Shown here one piece after another: positions 52,758-60,836 of a stretch of 64,000 nucleotides of DNA. Numbering within the stretch: the first letter of the stretch is position 1; every line of letters starts with the position of its first letter. This stretch comes from Fimbriiglobus ruber (GTDB taxonomy: Bacteria > Planctomycetota > Planctomycetia > Gemmatales > Gemmataceae). The stretch covers positions 1,100,712 through 1,164,711 of the forward strand of contig NZ_NIDE01000017.1 of the NCBI RefSeq assembly GCF_002197845.1, given 5' to 3'. The translations under genes and the position numbers were made by a program. Below the pieces are notes generated by a model. It saw only the letters and a program-made list of their open reading frames with translations, was not told the DNA's origin and searched no databases.

Positions 52758-53237
52758 TTACGCCTTGGCCTTTTCCGGCTTTTTGCCTTCGCCCTTGACC
52801 TTGGGAGCCTTGGCGGCTTTGGGAGCCGGTGCCGCGTCCGAGGACGCCTTTTTCTTCGGCACGTCCTCTAGGCCGGTACACACCAGTCCGCCTTCGGTCG
52901 CGGCCCGGGCGAGCGCCTTGACCCGGCCGTGGAACCGGTACGCCCCGCGGTCGAACGCGGCGGACTTGATGCCCTTCGCCTTCGCCTGCTCGGCGAGTTT
53001 CTTACCGATCGCGGCCGCGCCGGCGATGTTGCCGCCGTGTTTGAGGTCGGTGTCCTTGTCGTTGCTCGACGCGGCGGCCAGGGTGACCTGGGCGTCGTCG
53101 TCGATCAACTGGGCGTAAATGTGGTGGTTGCTGCGGTGTACGGACAACCGGGGGTGGTCGGCCGTGCCCCGAATGGTCTTCCGGACCCGGTGCTTCCGCC
53201 GCTCCGCCCGCCGGTGTTTGAGTTTTTGTGCGTCCAT
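52758..53237 (-). CDS. rplR: 50S ribosomal protein L18 with extended tail
   Basis: 159 aa against ~117 in E. coli. Residues 1-~118 are the normal 5S-rRNA-binding protein ([50 protein letters not shown]). The last ~40 residues are a Lys/Ala/Pro tail ([20 protein letters not shown]), probably disordered and RNA-binding. It is separated from rplF by 119 bp that can fold into a large hairpin. Confidence 0.96.
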   Translation of the reverse strand: MDAQKLKHRRAERRKHRVRKTIRGTADHPRLSVHRSNHHIYAQLIDDDAQVTLAAASSNDKDTDLKHGGNIAGAAAIGKKLAEQAKAKGIKSAAFDRGAYRFHGRVKALARAATEGGLVCTGLEDVPKKKASSDAAPAPKAAKAPKVKGEGKKPEKAKA

Positions 53238-53252
53238 TGTATTACCTGAGCT

Positions 53253-53338
53253 TCAGCGATCGGCTTTCGACCGGTCACGTCGCCAAGTCCCGTAAGTATT
53301 TCGCCACAGACCTAACAACGCTGAAAGCCAATCGCTGA
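53253..53338. repeat. Large hairpin between rplF and rplR
   Basis: TCAGCGATCGGCTTTC (53253-53268) and GAAAGCCAATCGCTGA (53323-53338) pair with one mismatch around a ~54-nt loop, in the spacer of the ribosomal operon. It could modulate message stability or be a palindromic repeat remnant. Confidence 0.6.
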
Positions 53339-53356
53339 CAGCTGACAACGACCGAA

Positions 53357-53902
53357 TTACTTGCTCGCCGCGAAGGACTTCCCTTCCTTGCGCCGGACGG
53401 TTTCCTTCTCGTACCGGATGCCCTTGCCCTTATACGGCTCGGGCTTCTTGCTGGCCCGGATCTCGGCGGCGAACTGGCCGACCTTCTGCTTGTCCGAGCC
53501 GGTCACGACGATCGTCGTCGGGTCGGGCACGGCCACCGTCACGCCTTCCGGCGGGGTGTGCAGGATGCGGTTGGCGAAGCCGACGGTCAGTTCGACCGCC
53601 TTCCCCTTCATCGCCGCCTGGTAGCCGACCCCTTCGATCTTGAGCCGCTTCTCGTACCCGGTGGTGACGCCGACGACCATGTTGTTAATCAGGGCCCGCG
53701 TCAGCCCGTGCAGGGCACGGTTTTGCCGGTCGTCGTTCGGCCGCTCGACCGTGATCTGCTTGGCGTCCGCCTTCACGATCATGTTCGGGTGGTAAACGAC
53801 TTCGAGTTTGCCTTTCGGCCCCTCGACCTTTACCAGGCGGTCTTTGATCGACACCTTGACGGCGGCCGGCAGAACGACCGGCTGTTTTCCGATCCGCGAC
53901 AT
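53357..53902 (-). CDS. rplF: 50S ribosomal protein L6
   Basis: 181 aa. MSRIGKQPVVLPAAVKVSI is the standard start (ATG 53902). The two L6 domains and the signature PEPYKGKGIRYEKETVRRKE near the C-terminus are complete. Binds 23S rRNA near the factor-binding site. Its position after rpsH and before rplR follows the spc order. Confidence 0.97.
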   Translation of the reverse strand: MSRIGKQPVVLPAAVKVSIKDRLVKVEGPKGKLEVVYHPNMIVKADAKQITVERPNDDRQNRALHGLTRALINNMVVGVTTGYEKRLKIEGVGYQAAMKGKAVELTVGFANRILHTPPEGVTVAVPDPTTIVVTGSDKQKVGQFAAEIRASKKPEPYKGKGIRYEKETVRRKEGKSFAASK

Positions 53903-54001
53903 CTCAAGTCCTCCGGGCTTTACCGTGATCGCACACCGCGTCACCGGATCGCAGCCCACCGTTAAACCGATTCTCTCGTCCACCGTCTGCGGTCAGTTTG
54001 C

Positions 54002-54448
54002 TCACCACACGGTCGCGAGGATTTCCCCGCCGACCTTGGCTTTCTTCGCCTGGCGGTCGCTGAGTACACCACGGCTGGTGCTGAGGATCGCGATCCCCAA
54101 CCCGTCTAGCACGCGGCGGACTTCTTTGTAGCCTTGGTACACGCGGCGGCCCGGCTTCGAGTACCGCGTGATGTTCCGGATCACCTTCTCGCCGTCCGGC
54201 CCGTATTTCAGGTGAACGATGAGGAGAATGTGCGGCAGCCCGAGGTCGGTGGCTTCTTCAAAGCTCTTGACACCTTCGTCGTTCGTGACGTACTTGCCGG
54301 TCTGGTAGCCGAGGACGAATCCTTCCTCGACCAGAACTTTGGCGATGGCCACCTTCACCTTGGTGGCGGGCATTTCTACGTGCGGGCGCTCGACGTTGCT
54401 GGCGTTCCGGATGCGGGTCAGCATGTCGGCAATCGGGTCGGTCATCAT
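54002..54448 (-). CDS. rpsH: 30S ribosomal protein S8
   Basis: 148 aa, slightly longer than the ~130 of E. coli. TDPIADMLTRIRNASNVERP at the start and STSRGVLSDRQAKKAKVGGE, ILATVW at the end are diagnostic. In E. coli S8 also represses the spc operon by binding its own message near rplE; whether that applies here is not visible. Two consecutive ATG codons (54448 and 54445) could serve as the start. Confidence 0.97.
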   Translation of the reverse strand: MMTDPIADMLTRIRNASNVERPHVEMPATKVKVAIAKVLVEEGFVLGYQTGKYVTNDEGVKSFEEATDLGLPHILLIVHLKYGPDGEKVIRNITRYSKPGRRVYQGYKEVRRVLDGLGIAILSTSRGVLSDRQAKKAKVGGEILATVW

Positions 54449-54468
54449 GGCAGGGTGTCTCCGATTGC

Positions 54469-54729
54469 TTACCAGGAGGCTTTACGGACGCCCGGGATCA
54501 ACCCGTCGCTGGCCATCGAGCGGAAGTGGATGCGGCAGACGCCGAACTTCCGGTACACGGCCCGCGACCGCCCGCAGATCTTGCAGCGGAGGCGTATCTT
54601 GATGCGGTCCCGCGGTTCCATCACCTTGGCGGGGTTCCGCTGGGCTTCCGGCTTGGCCATTTCGGCCCGGTGCGCGTCGAGCGCGGCCATCTGTACGCGG
54701 AACTGCGCCGCTTTCGCGTCGGTCGACAT
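54469..54729 (-). CDS. rpsN: 30S ribosomal protein S14 (zinc-type, variant)
   Basis: 86 aa. The C-terminal half carries [20 protein letters not shown] followed by [20 protein letters not shown], the usual S14 ending. The zinc ribbon is C49-x2-C52-x12-C65-x2-H68: the fourth ligand, normally Cys, is His. An N-terminal helical extension of ~35 residues makes it longer than typical zinc-type S14 (61 aa) and closer to the long form. Located between rplE and rpsH as expected. Confidence 0.95.
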   Translation of the reverse strand: MSTDAKAAQFRVQMAALDAHRAEMAKPEAQRNPAKVMEPRDRIKIRLRCKICGRSRAVYRKFGVCRIHFRSMASDGLIPGVRKASW

Positions 54730-54872
54730 TGATGGTCTCTCCCGTGCGGCGTACCGATTCGGTACGCGACAGATGTCGCGTGGAACCGGCCGTTCCGGCC
54801 TGGGTTTTGGTGCATGGCGGACGAATGCGTCCGCCGGTCAGTCTCGTCGCTTAAACTCGTCCGTCAATCAAG

Positions 54873-55412
54873 CTATTCGCGGAACGGCATGCCGAACTGC
54901 TTGAGTAGTTCACGGGCTTCGTCGTCGTTCCGGGTGCTGGTACAGATGGTGATGTCCATCCCTTGGGTGAAGTTCACCTTGTCGGGATCGATTTCCGCAA
55001 ACACCATCTGTTCCGACAGACCCATGTTGTAGTTGCCGTTGCCGTCGAAGCTCTTCGGGTTCACCCCGCGGAAGTCGCGAATCCGCGGCAACGCCAGGTT
55101 GATGAGCCGGTCGAGGAATTCGTACATCCGCTTGCCGCGGAGCGTCACGCGGCAACCGATTTCCTGTCCTTCGCGGAGGCGGAAGCTGCTCACCGACGTC
55201 TTCGCCCGGGTGATCTGCGGCCGCTGGCCGGCGATCTGCCCGAGGTGTTCGACGGCCTCGCCGAGGCGGTTCTTGTCCTGGAGCGCCTTGCCGACGCCCA
55301 TGTTGATGACGACCTTTTGCACCTTCGGGAGGCTCAGCCGGTTCTTGCGGCCGAACTTCTCACCGAGGGCGGTCACGATCTCACTGTTGTATCGATCCAA
55401 CAACCGGGCCAT
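54873..55412 (-). CDS. rplE: 50S ribosomal protein L5
   Basis: 179 aa, normal length. Binds 5S rRNA and the P-site tRNA region. Landmarks: LPKVQKVVINMGVGKALQDK, GQRPQITRAKTSVSSFRLRE, MYEFLDRLINLALPRIRDFR and the C-terminal GMDITICTSTRNDDEARELL. Located between rplX and rpsN, in the standard order. Confidence 0.97.
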   Translation of the reverse strand: MARLLDRYNSEIVTALGEKFGRKNRLSLPKVQKVVINMGVGKALQDKNRLGEAVEHLGQIAGQRPQITRAKTSVSSFRLREGQEIGCRVTLRGKRMYEFLDRLINLALPRIRDFRGVNPKSFDGNGNYNMGLSEQMVFAEIDPDKVNFTQGMDITICTSTRNDDEARELLKQFGMPFRE

Positions 55413-55469
55413 AACCAGCGCACCTCGTGTGACCCCATGTCCGACGGGATCGGGGTGGAATGTCTCGTG

Positions 55470-55820
55470 TTAGCTCTTCTTGGCGTACTTCGGGTTCGGC
55501 TTCGAGAGGACGCGGATGCGGGCACCGCTCTTTTTCGCGTACAACTCTTTCGAGCCGTCGTCCAGGTAACGCACGCCGACGCGGGTCGGGGTGTTGGTGG
55601 ACGGGTCGATCATCGCGGCGTTCGAGGCGTCGATCGCCATCTCCTTGGAGAGGCGGCCACCCTGCGGGTTCCGGCGGGACGGCTTCAGGTGCTTGTAGAC
55701 CCGATTCACGCCCTCGACAACGATCTTACCCTCGGAGCGAACGACGCGCAGCACCTTGCCGCGCTTGCCCTTGTCGTCGCCGGCGAGAATGATAACGATG
55801 TCGTCTTTGCGAATGTTCAT
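55470..55820 (-). CDS. rplX: 50S ribosomal protein L24
   Basis: 116 aa. KOW domain IRKDDIVIILAGDDKGKRGK and the conserved VEGVNRVYKHLKPSRRNPQG identify this assembly-initiating protein. ATG 55820 gives the expected start; an upstream open frame belongs to rplN in another reading phase. The C-terminus is slightly extended and basic. Confidence 0.97.
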   Translation of the reverse strand: MNIRKDDIVIILAGDDKGKRGKVLRVVRSEGKIVVEGVNRVYKHLKPSRRNPQGGRLSKEMAIDASNAAMIDPSTNTPTRVGVRYLDDGSKELYAKKSGARIRVLSKPNPKYAKKS

Positions 55821-55857
55821 GACTGACGGTTCCGTGCGGTCCTCGCCGCGGGTGGTT

Positions 55858-56223
55858 TCAGACGACCTCAGCGGCCAGACTAATGATCTTATTGAACTTG
55901 GCACGCAGTTCACGGGGCACGGCCCCGAAAATCCGCGTCCCGCGCGGGTTGTTGTCGTTGTCCAGTAGGACCAGGGCGTTCCGGTCGAAGCGGACGTAGC
56001 TGCCGTCTTCGCGGCGGGTGGCAACCCGGGTGCGGACGACGACGCCTTTGACCACGTCGCCGGCCTTCACGTCGCCGCCCGAGATGGCCTTCTTGACGCT
56101 CGCGCGGATGACGTCGCCCAAGTACGCGACCCGGCGCTTGCTCCCGCCGAGCACCTGGATGCACATCACTTCTTTGGCCCCGGTGTTGTCGGCCACATCG
56201 AGGTACGTGTACATCTGAATCAT
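55858..56223 (-). CDS. rplN: 50S ribosomal protein L14
   Basis: 121 aa, normal. [20 protein letters not shown] and the signature [20 protein letters not shown] are conserved. Contacts the L19 and inter-subunit bridge region. ATG 56223, 55 bp after rpsQ; the open frame continues upstream without conservation. Confidence 0.97.
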   Translation of the reverse strand: MIQMYTYLDVADNTGAKEVMCIQVLGGSKRRVAYLGDVIRASVKKAISGGDVKAGDVVKGVVVRTRVATRREDGSYVRFDRNALVLLDNDNNPRGTRIFGAVPRELRAKFNKIISLAAEVV

Positions 56224-56278
56224 GGGTCGACCTGTCGTGGAAACGCCCGCGCGGCGGGCGGTGTGTTCGGGTGAACCT

Positions 56279-56686
56279 TTACGCGCCGGCCGCCGGGGCC
56301 GCAGGTTGAGTCGGGGCGGCGGGCGGGCTCGCGGGGGCCGGGGCGGCCGCGGTGCTGCCGGCCACGGCACCTTCGAGGTTGGACAGCGTGCGGCTCGGGG
56401 CCTTGGTCACGATCTTGACCAGGTTCCACCGCTTCGTGCGGGAGAGCGGCCGGGACTCGATGATCTCGACGGTATCACCGAGGTGCGACTCGTTCTTCTC
56501 GTCGTGGACGTAGCAGACCGTCCGCCGCTTGACGAACTTCCCGTACATCGGGTGGCGGACCAGCCGGTCGATCTCGACGCGGCGGGTCTTGGCCGACTTG
56601 TCCGAGGTCACGATCCCGGTCACGACGCGGCCGTCACCGTGTTCGCTGCCCTTTTCGGGGGCCGTCGTGGTCTTTACGTCCGCCAT
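56279..56686 (-). CDS. rpsQ: 30S ribosomal protein S17 with extended tail
   Basis: 135 aa compared with ~84 in E. coli. The OB-fold core spans ~20-105: [40 protein letters not shown] and the signature [20 protein letters not shown]. The ~30-residue tail is almost only Ala/Pro ([20 protein letters not shown]). It starts 3 bp after rpmC ends, so the two are likely coupled. Confidence 0.96.
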   Translation of the reverse strand: MADVKTTTAPEKGSEHGDGRVVTGIVTSDKSAKTRRVEIDRLVRHPMYGKFVKRRTVCYVHDEKNESHLGDTVEIIESRPLSRTKRWNLVKIVTKAPSRTLSNLEGAVAGSTAAAPAPASPPAAPTQPAAPAAGA

Positions 56687-56689
56687 CGC

Positions 56690-57061
56690 TTACTTCCCCT
56701 TCGCCGGCTGGGCCGTTTTCGCGGTCTTGGCCAGTTTCGCTTCCCGGGCCGCCTTCTCGGCTCCCAGGCGGACGAGGGACCGCTTGATCCGGCGCTTCCC
56801 GGGGCCTTCGACCTTTTGTTCGAGGTCGGCAATCGACTTGGCGATCTGCTCGTCCGGGGCGACCGGGAGCTTCGCCAGTTGCCGCTGCCGCTGGACCGTT
56901 TTGATCCGGGCAATGTCTTTCTTGGCCTTCTTGATCTCGCTCGGCGTTTCCAGGCGGTCGGTGGCCGACTGGAAGCGGAGCTGGAACAAGTGCTTTTCGG
57001 TGTCCGCCAGGGTCATCGCGACTTGCTCGTCGCTCATCCCCGTGATTTCTTTCGACTTCAT
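56690..57061 (-). CDS. rpmC: 50S ribosomal protein L29 with extended C-terminus
   Basis: 123 aa, nearly double the usual 60-70. The first ~65 residues are L29 (LADTEKHLFQLRFQSATDRL, then IKKAKKDIARIKTVQRQRQL), which sits at the polypeptide exit. The remainder is a second helical, Lys/Ala-rich segment (IAKSIADLEQKVEGPGKRRI and AREAKLAKTAKTAQPAKGK) whose role is unknown. A terminator-like hairpin precedes it. Confidence 0.95.
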   Translation of the reverse strand: MKSKEITGMSDEQVAMTLADTEKHLFQLRFQSATDRLETPSEIKKAKKDIARIKTVQRQRQLAKLPVAPDEQIAKSIADLEQKVEGPGKRRIKRSLVRLGAEKAAREAKLAKTAKTAQPAKGK

Positions 57062-57129
57062 CGCGTCGACCCCGTCGTAGTCGGTGCCCGCAGACCGGTC
57101 CAGTCGACCGGGTAACCATTCACAATATG

Positions 57130-57165
57130 AAAAAACGACAACCGAGCACCTCTCGGTGCTCAGTT
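57130..57165 (-). terminator. Terminator-like hairpin between rplP and rpmC
   Basis: On the minus strand AACTGAGCACC pairs with GGTGCTCGGTT (11 pairs, one wobble) around loop GAGA, then GTCG and TTTTTT. It begins 24 bp after the rplP stop. It could attenuate transcription into rpmC-rpsQ and beyond, or be a processing site. Confidence 0.6.
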
Positions 57166-57188
57166 TTGTGCCGCGTCGTTCGTACCGT

Positions 57189-57608
57189 TTAGACGTTCGG
57201 CCGCCGGTTTATGAACCGGCATTTGAACGGCATCTTGTACGCGACCCGAGCCATACATTCCTTGGCCGCCGCCTCGGGTATCCCGCCGATTTCGAACAGG
57301 ATCGTCCCCGGCTTGACCACGGCCGCCCAGAATTCCGGCTCGCCCTTGCCCTTACCCATCCGGGTTTCGGCCGGGATCGCGGTCACGGACTTGTGCGGGA
57401 AGACGCGGATGTAATACCGGCCTTCGCCGGACACGACCCGCGTCATGGTCACGCGGGCGGCCTCGATCGATTCGGCCGACAGCCACCCGCCCTCGAGCGT
57501 CTGGAGACCGAAGTCCCCGTACGCGACGTAGTTCCCGCGGGTCGCGTTACCCCTTACGACGCCGCGCTGGCTTTTTCTGTACTTGACCCGCTTGGGCATC
57601 AGTGGCAT
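57189..57608 (-). CDS. rplP: 50S ribosomal protein L16
   Basis: 139 aa. PKRVKYRKSQRGVVRGNATR, FGLQTLEGGWLSAESIEAAR and RVFPHKSVTAIPAETRMGKG are diagnostic of this peptidyl-transferase-centre protein. The start MPLMPKR at 57608 follows GGGGAG by seven bases; this makes it overlap the 3' end of rpsC by 62 bp in another frame. From the second methionine the overlap would be 53 bp. Confidence 0.96.
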   Translation of the reverse strand: MPLMPKRVKYRKSQRGVVRGNATRGNYVAYGDFGLQTLEGGWLSAESIEAARVTMTRVVSGEGRYYIRVFPHKSVTAIPAETRMGKGKGEPEFWAAVVKPGTILFEIGGIPEAAAKECMARVAYKMPFKCRFINRRPNV

Positions 57609-58272
57609 CGTTGATCTCCCCGCTCAGGAAGTCGCCGTTGTTAATCCAGACCTTGACCCCAATGTTCCCCTGGGGGGTAGAGGCCTCGGCGAACCCGTAG
57701 TCGACTTTGGCGCGGAGTGTGGACAGCGGAATGCTGCCGTCCATCCCCTTCTCGCACCGGGCCATTTCCGCGCCGCCGAGGCGCCCGGACAGTTGCAGCT
57801 TGACACCCTTCGCGCCATTTTCCATGGCCCGCTGGATCGCCTGCTTCATCGTCCGCCGGAAACTGGCCCGCTTTTCCAGTTGCTCGCAGATGTCTTCGGC
57901 CACCAGTTGCGGCTCGATCTCGGGCCGGGTCACTTCGATGGTCTTGACATCAATGTGTCGGCGGGTGAGCTTTTCGAGAGCCTTGGTCAGCTTCTCGATC
58001 TTCTCGCCCTTCTTCCCGATGATCGCCCCGATCCGGCTCGAACTAATCGTCACGATGACCCGCTCGCGGGTCCGCTCGATCTTGATTTTCGAGATCGCCG
58101 GCCGCTGCTCTTTCCGGTCCTTGGACCGGGTCAGGTATTTCTGCACGAACTTGCGGATCTTCCAGTCTTCGATCAGCAACTCGCCGAAGTCACGCTTGTT
58201 CGCGTACCAAGAACTAGCCCAGGGCTGCATGATTCCGGTACGGAAGCCCGTGGGACGAACTTTCTGGCCCAT
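57547..58272 (-). CDS. rpsC: 30S ribosomal protein S3
   Basis: 241 aa. MGQKVRPTGFRTGIMQPWAS start, KH domain stretch VIVTISSSRIGAIIGKKGEK and the C-terminal domain signature GAKGVKLQLSGRLGGAEMAR followed by VKVWINNGDF are complete. S3 lines the mRNA entry tunnel. The last ~20 residues (NDATDAQAGQVQKKPARRRK) are encoded in the overlap with rplP. ATG 58272 matches the family start. Confidence 0.97.
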   Translation of the reverse strand: MGQKVRPTGFRTGIMQPWASSWYANKRDFGELLIEDWKIRKFVQKYLTRSKDRKEQRPAISKIKIERTRERVIVTISSSRIGAIIGKKGEKIEKLTKALEKLTRRHIDVKTIEVTRPEIEPQLVAEDICEQLEKRASFRRTMKQAIQRAMENGAKGVKLQLSGRLGGAEMARCEKGMDGSIPLSTLRAKVDYGFAEASTPQGNIGVKVWINNGDFLSGEINDATDAQAGQVQKKPARRRKG

Positions 58273-58392
58273 GCGTGTGCCCTTCACTCGCCTTGGGGCG
58301 TCGCTCTCGCGACGCCGAGGACTCGGTCAAATCCGTCCCGGTCAAGCCATTCGTGCCGGCCGTTCTCGCGGCCGGCGTGTTTCAAATAACCG

Positions 58393-58430
58393 GGCCGGCC
58401 ATAATCCGGCCGGCCATAATCCGGCCGGCC
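58393..58430. repeat. Tandem 15-mer array between rplV and rpsC
   Basis: GGCCGGCCATAATCC is repeated directly at 58393-58407 and 58408-58422, then continues with GGCCGGCC. Each GGCCGGCC is itself a palindrome, so several alternative hairpins can form. Two other small hairpins lie in the same 178-bp spacer (near 58303 and 58355). Confidence 0.75.
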
Positions 58431-58450
58431 CGACTCGCCGTCCGCGTTCG

Positions 58451-58963
58451 TTACCCCTGCGCGGGCGGTATCCCTTCGGGAGTCGCCGGAGCGGGCGGCG
58501 TTTCGGTCGCCGGAGTCGTTGCGGCGGGCGTCGGCGTGTGCGAAGCCGGCGGGAGGGCCGGTGTCGAAGCCGCCGCGGCCTCGTCGGCCAACTCGCGGGT
58601 GGCTTCGGCTTCGATCGCCGTCTCCATCGCCTCGATGTCCGTCAGCGTCACAATAATGTGCGCCAGCCGTCGCTTGATGCCGAACGCCGTACCGCGGGCC
58701 CGCGGGCGAATCCGCTTGAACATCGGGCCGCCGTCGATCCGGCATTCCGTGACCACGAGTTCTTCGAGGTCGCGGCAGCCTTGGTCTTCGGCGTTGCCGA
58801 TGGCGCTCTTCACGACGGCTTCGATGAGCCGGGCGCCGCGGTTCGGGTAGAACCGGAGGGCCTCGATCGCCTCGTCCACGTTTTTACCGCGGATCAGTTG
58901 GGCGAACGGCCGCATCTTCCGGGGCGACACGTCGGCGAATCGGTGTTTGGCTTTGTAAAACAT
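58451..58963 (-). CDS. rplV: 50S ribosomal protein L22 with extended tail
   Basis: 170 aa against ~110 in E. coli. The core (1-~115) has YKAKHRFADVSPRKMRPFAQ, LRFYPNRGARLIEAVVKSAI and the exit-tunnel loop end GGPMFKRIRPRARGTAFGIK, then RRLAHIIVTLTD. About 50 residues follow, first an Ala/Glu helix and then an Ala/Thr/Pro tail (TPTPAATTPATETPPAPATP). Position between rpsS and rpsC is canonical. Confidence 0.96.
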   Translation of the reverse strand: MFYKAKHRFADVSPRKMRPFAQLIRGKNVDEAIEALRFYPNRGARLIEAVVKSAIGNAEDQGCRDLEELVVTECRIDGGPMFKRIRPRARGTAFGIKRRLAHIIVTLTDIEAMETAIEAEATRELADEAAAASTPALPPASHTPTPAATTPATETPPAPATPEGIPPAQG

Positions 58964-59092
58964 ATCAGTGGTCGGTGCGGTCAGCTGCGGTCAGGGTACT
59001 TCCTCGCGGGACGGTCCCGCATGACTTCACGTCACGCGGGTGGTGGCACACTGACCCCTGGCCACCGCCCGTCGACCACACGTTACGCCACA

Positions 59093-59371
59093 CTACTTGC
59101 CGGGCGCGGATTTCGCCTTGCCGCCGGAGTGTCCTTTGAACACCCGGGTCAGCGAAAACTCGCCGAGTTTGTGACCGACCATCTCTTCGGTCACGTAGAC
59201 TTTCTGGAACGCCTTCCCGTTATGCACGAGGAACGTCGCGCCGATGAACTCGGGGACGATCGTGCAGTCCCGGGACCACGTTTTGATCGGTTCCTTGTTC
59301 TGGCCCTGCTTTTCGACCTTGGCCAGAAGCCGCAGGTCGACGTGCGGGCCTTTTTTTAGCGAACGGCCCAT
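59093..59371 (-). CDS. rpsS: 30S ribosomal protein S19
   Basis: 92 aa, normal. [40 protein letters not shown] and [20 protein letters not shown] identify this head protein that forms a complex with S13. Follows rplB as in the standard S10 operon. Confidence 0.97.
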   Translation of the reverse strand: MGRSLKKGPHVDLRLLAKVEKQGQNKEPIKTWSRDCTIVPEFIGATFLVHNGKAFQKVYVTEEMVGHKLGEFSLTRVFKGHSGGKAKSAPGK

Positions 59372-59497
59372 GCCGGCAACCCCATTCCCGTTGGTCTAGT
59401 TCTACTACCGGAACCGGACTGTCTCACACTGTTCCCCGGTTCCGGCCGACCGGGGACGACTTTTGTCTCTGCCGACCGCGGCCGCAACACGCGAGTG

Positions 59498-60358
59498 TTA
59501 CGACACGCCGGTCTGGAACGGTCCGGCCGGGCGGCGGCGGACGATCGACTTGTTGCCCGGCTTCCGCTTCTTCCGGGTCTTGCCGCCCTTGGCCAGCACG
59601 CCCGTCTTGGAACACGGGTCACGACCCCCGGCCGTCCGACCTTCGCCGCCGCCCATCGGGTGGTCAACGGGGTTCTGGGACGTCCCGCGGTTGTGGGGCT
59701 TGCGGCCCTTCCACCGCATCCGCCCGGCCTTGCCCATGCTGATGTTCATGTGGTCCGGGTTGGACACACTGCCGATCGTCGCGCGGCACTTGGTCGAAAC
59801 CTTCCGCACTTCGCCGCTCGGCATCGTCAACAACGCCAGCCCTTTATCCCGGGCCCCGAGCGTCGCCGAACAACCGGCCGACCGGCAAATCTGGCCGCCC
59901 CGACCCGGCGTCAATTCGACGCAATGGACCGCCATGCCCAGCGGAATCTTCGAGAGCGGCATACACATACCGAGCCGCGGCTCGCAGTCTTCGCCGCTCG
60001 CCACCTTGTCGCCGGCTTTCAGGCCGTCCGGGGCGAGGATGTATCGCTTTTCGCCGTCGGTGTATTGCACGAGGGCAATCCGGGCCGACCGACACGGGTC
60101 GTACTCGATCGACACGACGGTCGCTTCGATCCCGTCTTTCTTTCGCTTGAAGTCGACCAACCGCAGCATCTGCTTGTGGCCGCCACCCCGGAAGCGGGTG
60201 GTGACGATGCCGTGGTGGTTTCGGCCGCCCTTCTTTTTCCGCGGGACGAGCAACGACTTCTCGGGCGCGTTCACCTTCGGTGACGTACACTCGGCGAAGT
60301 CGGAGACCGACCCGGCCCTGCGGCCCGCGGAAGTCGGTTTGTATTGACGAATTCCCAT
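59498..60358 (-). CDS. rplB: 50S ribosomal protein L2
   Basis: 286 aa, close to E. coli's 273. Complete L2 with GGRNHHGIVTTRFRGGGHKQ in the N-terminal domain and the conserved peptidyl-transferase-proximal block NPVDHPMGGGEGRTAGGRDP containing the key histidine. ATG 60358 (MGIRQYKPTSAGRRAG) is the family start. Located between rplW and rpsS. Confidence 0.97.
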   Translation of the reverse strand: MGIRQYKPTSAGRRAGSVSDFAECTSPKVNAPEKSLLVPRKKKGGRNHHGIVTTRFRGGGHKQMLRLVDFKRKKDGIEATVVSIEYDPCRSARIALVQYTDGEKRYILAPDGLKAGDKVASGEDCEPRLGMCMPLSKIPLGMAVHCVELTPGRGGQICRSAGCSATLGARDKGLALLTMPSGEVRKVSTKCRATIGSVSNPDHMNISMGKAGRMRWKGRKPHNRGTSQNPVDHPMGGGEGRTAGGRDPCSKTGVLAKGGKTRKKRKPGNKSIVRRRPAGPFQTGVS

Positions 60359-60415
60359 TTTAAGCTCTCGTCTATCGGCTGCCCGAACCCCGCACGAACT
60401 ACCCGCCACCGCCCG

Positions 60416-60781
60416 TTAGAAGAATTCGATTCGGTCTTCGCTGTTCAGCGTCACGATCGCCTTTTTCCACGTCGCCTGCTGGCTCATGATGTTCCGGAAC
60501 CGCACCTTCTTGCCCTTGCGGTTCTGCGTGCGAACCTTGTCGACCCGCACGTTGAACAGCTCTTCGACCGCGACCTTGATCTGTTCTTTGTTGGCCAGCG
60601 GGTTCACCATAAAGGTGTAGCTGTTGTACCGCGTGGACTGGTGAGTCCCTTTTTCGGTCACCAGCGGCCGCAGGACAACCTGGTGCGGGCGGAGTTCGAT
60701 GCCGGTCGCCCCGTGAACGCACGGCTTCCGTGCGGCCAGCTTCCGCATGTATCGTTTCGGCCTTGGTCGCGTGCGTGGCAT
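60416..60781 (-). CDS. rplW: 50S ribosomal protein L23
   Basis: 121 aa. The core L23 (ELRPHQVVLRPLVTEKGTHQ, YTFMVNPLANKEQIKVAVEE, LFNVRVDKVRTQNRKGKKVR) is preceded by ~28 basic residues (PRTRPRPKRYMRKLAARKP), which is unusual. L23 docks the signal recognition particle and trigger factor at the exit. ATG 60781 has GGAGAG eight bases upstream, so the extension appears genuine. Confidence 0.95.
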   Translation of the reverse strand: MPRTRPRPKRYMRKLAARKPCVHGATGIELRPHQVVLRPLVTEKGTHQSTRYNSYTFMVNPLANKEQIKVAVEELFNVRVDKVRTQNRKGKKVRFRNIMSQQATWKKAIVTLNSEDRIEFF

Positions 60782-60836
60782 GACTCGAACTCTCCAGCTC
60801 ATCCCCTAACGGGGCGGCATTGAACGCACCAAATAC

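Noticed and set aside
58393-58430. CRISPR-like array
   Set aside because: Units are directly adjacent 15-mers with no spacers and there are no cas genes; it is a short tandem palindrome.
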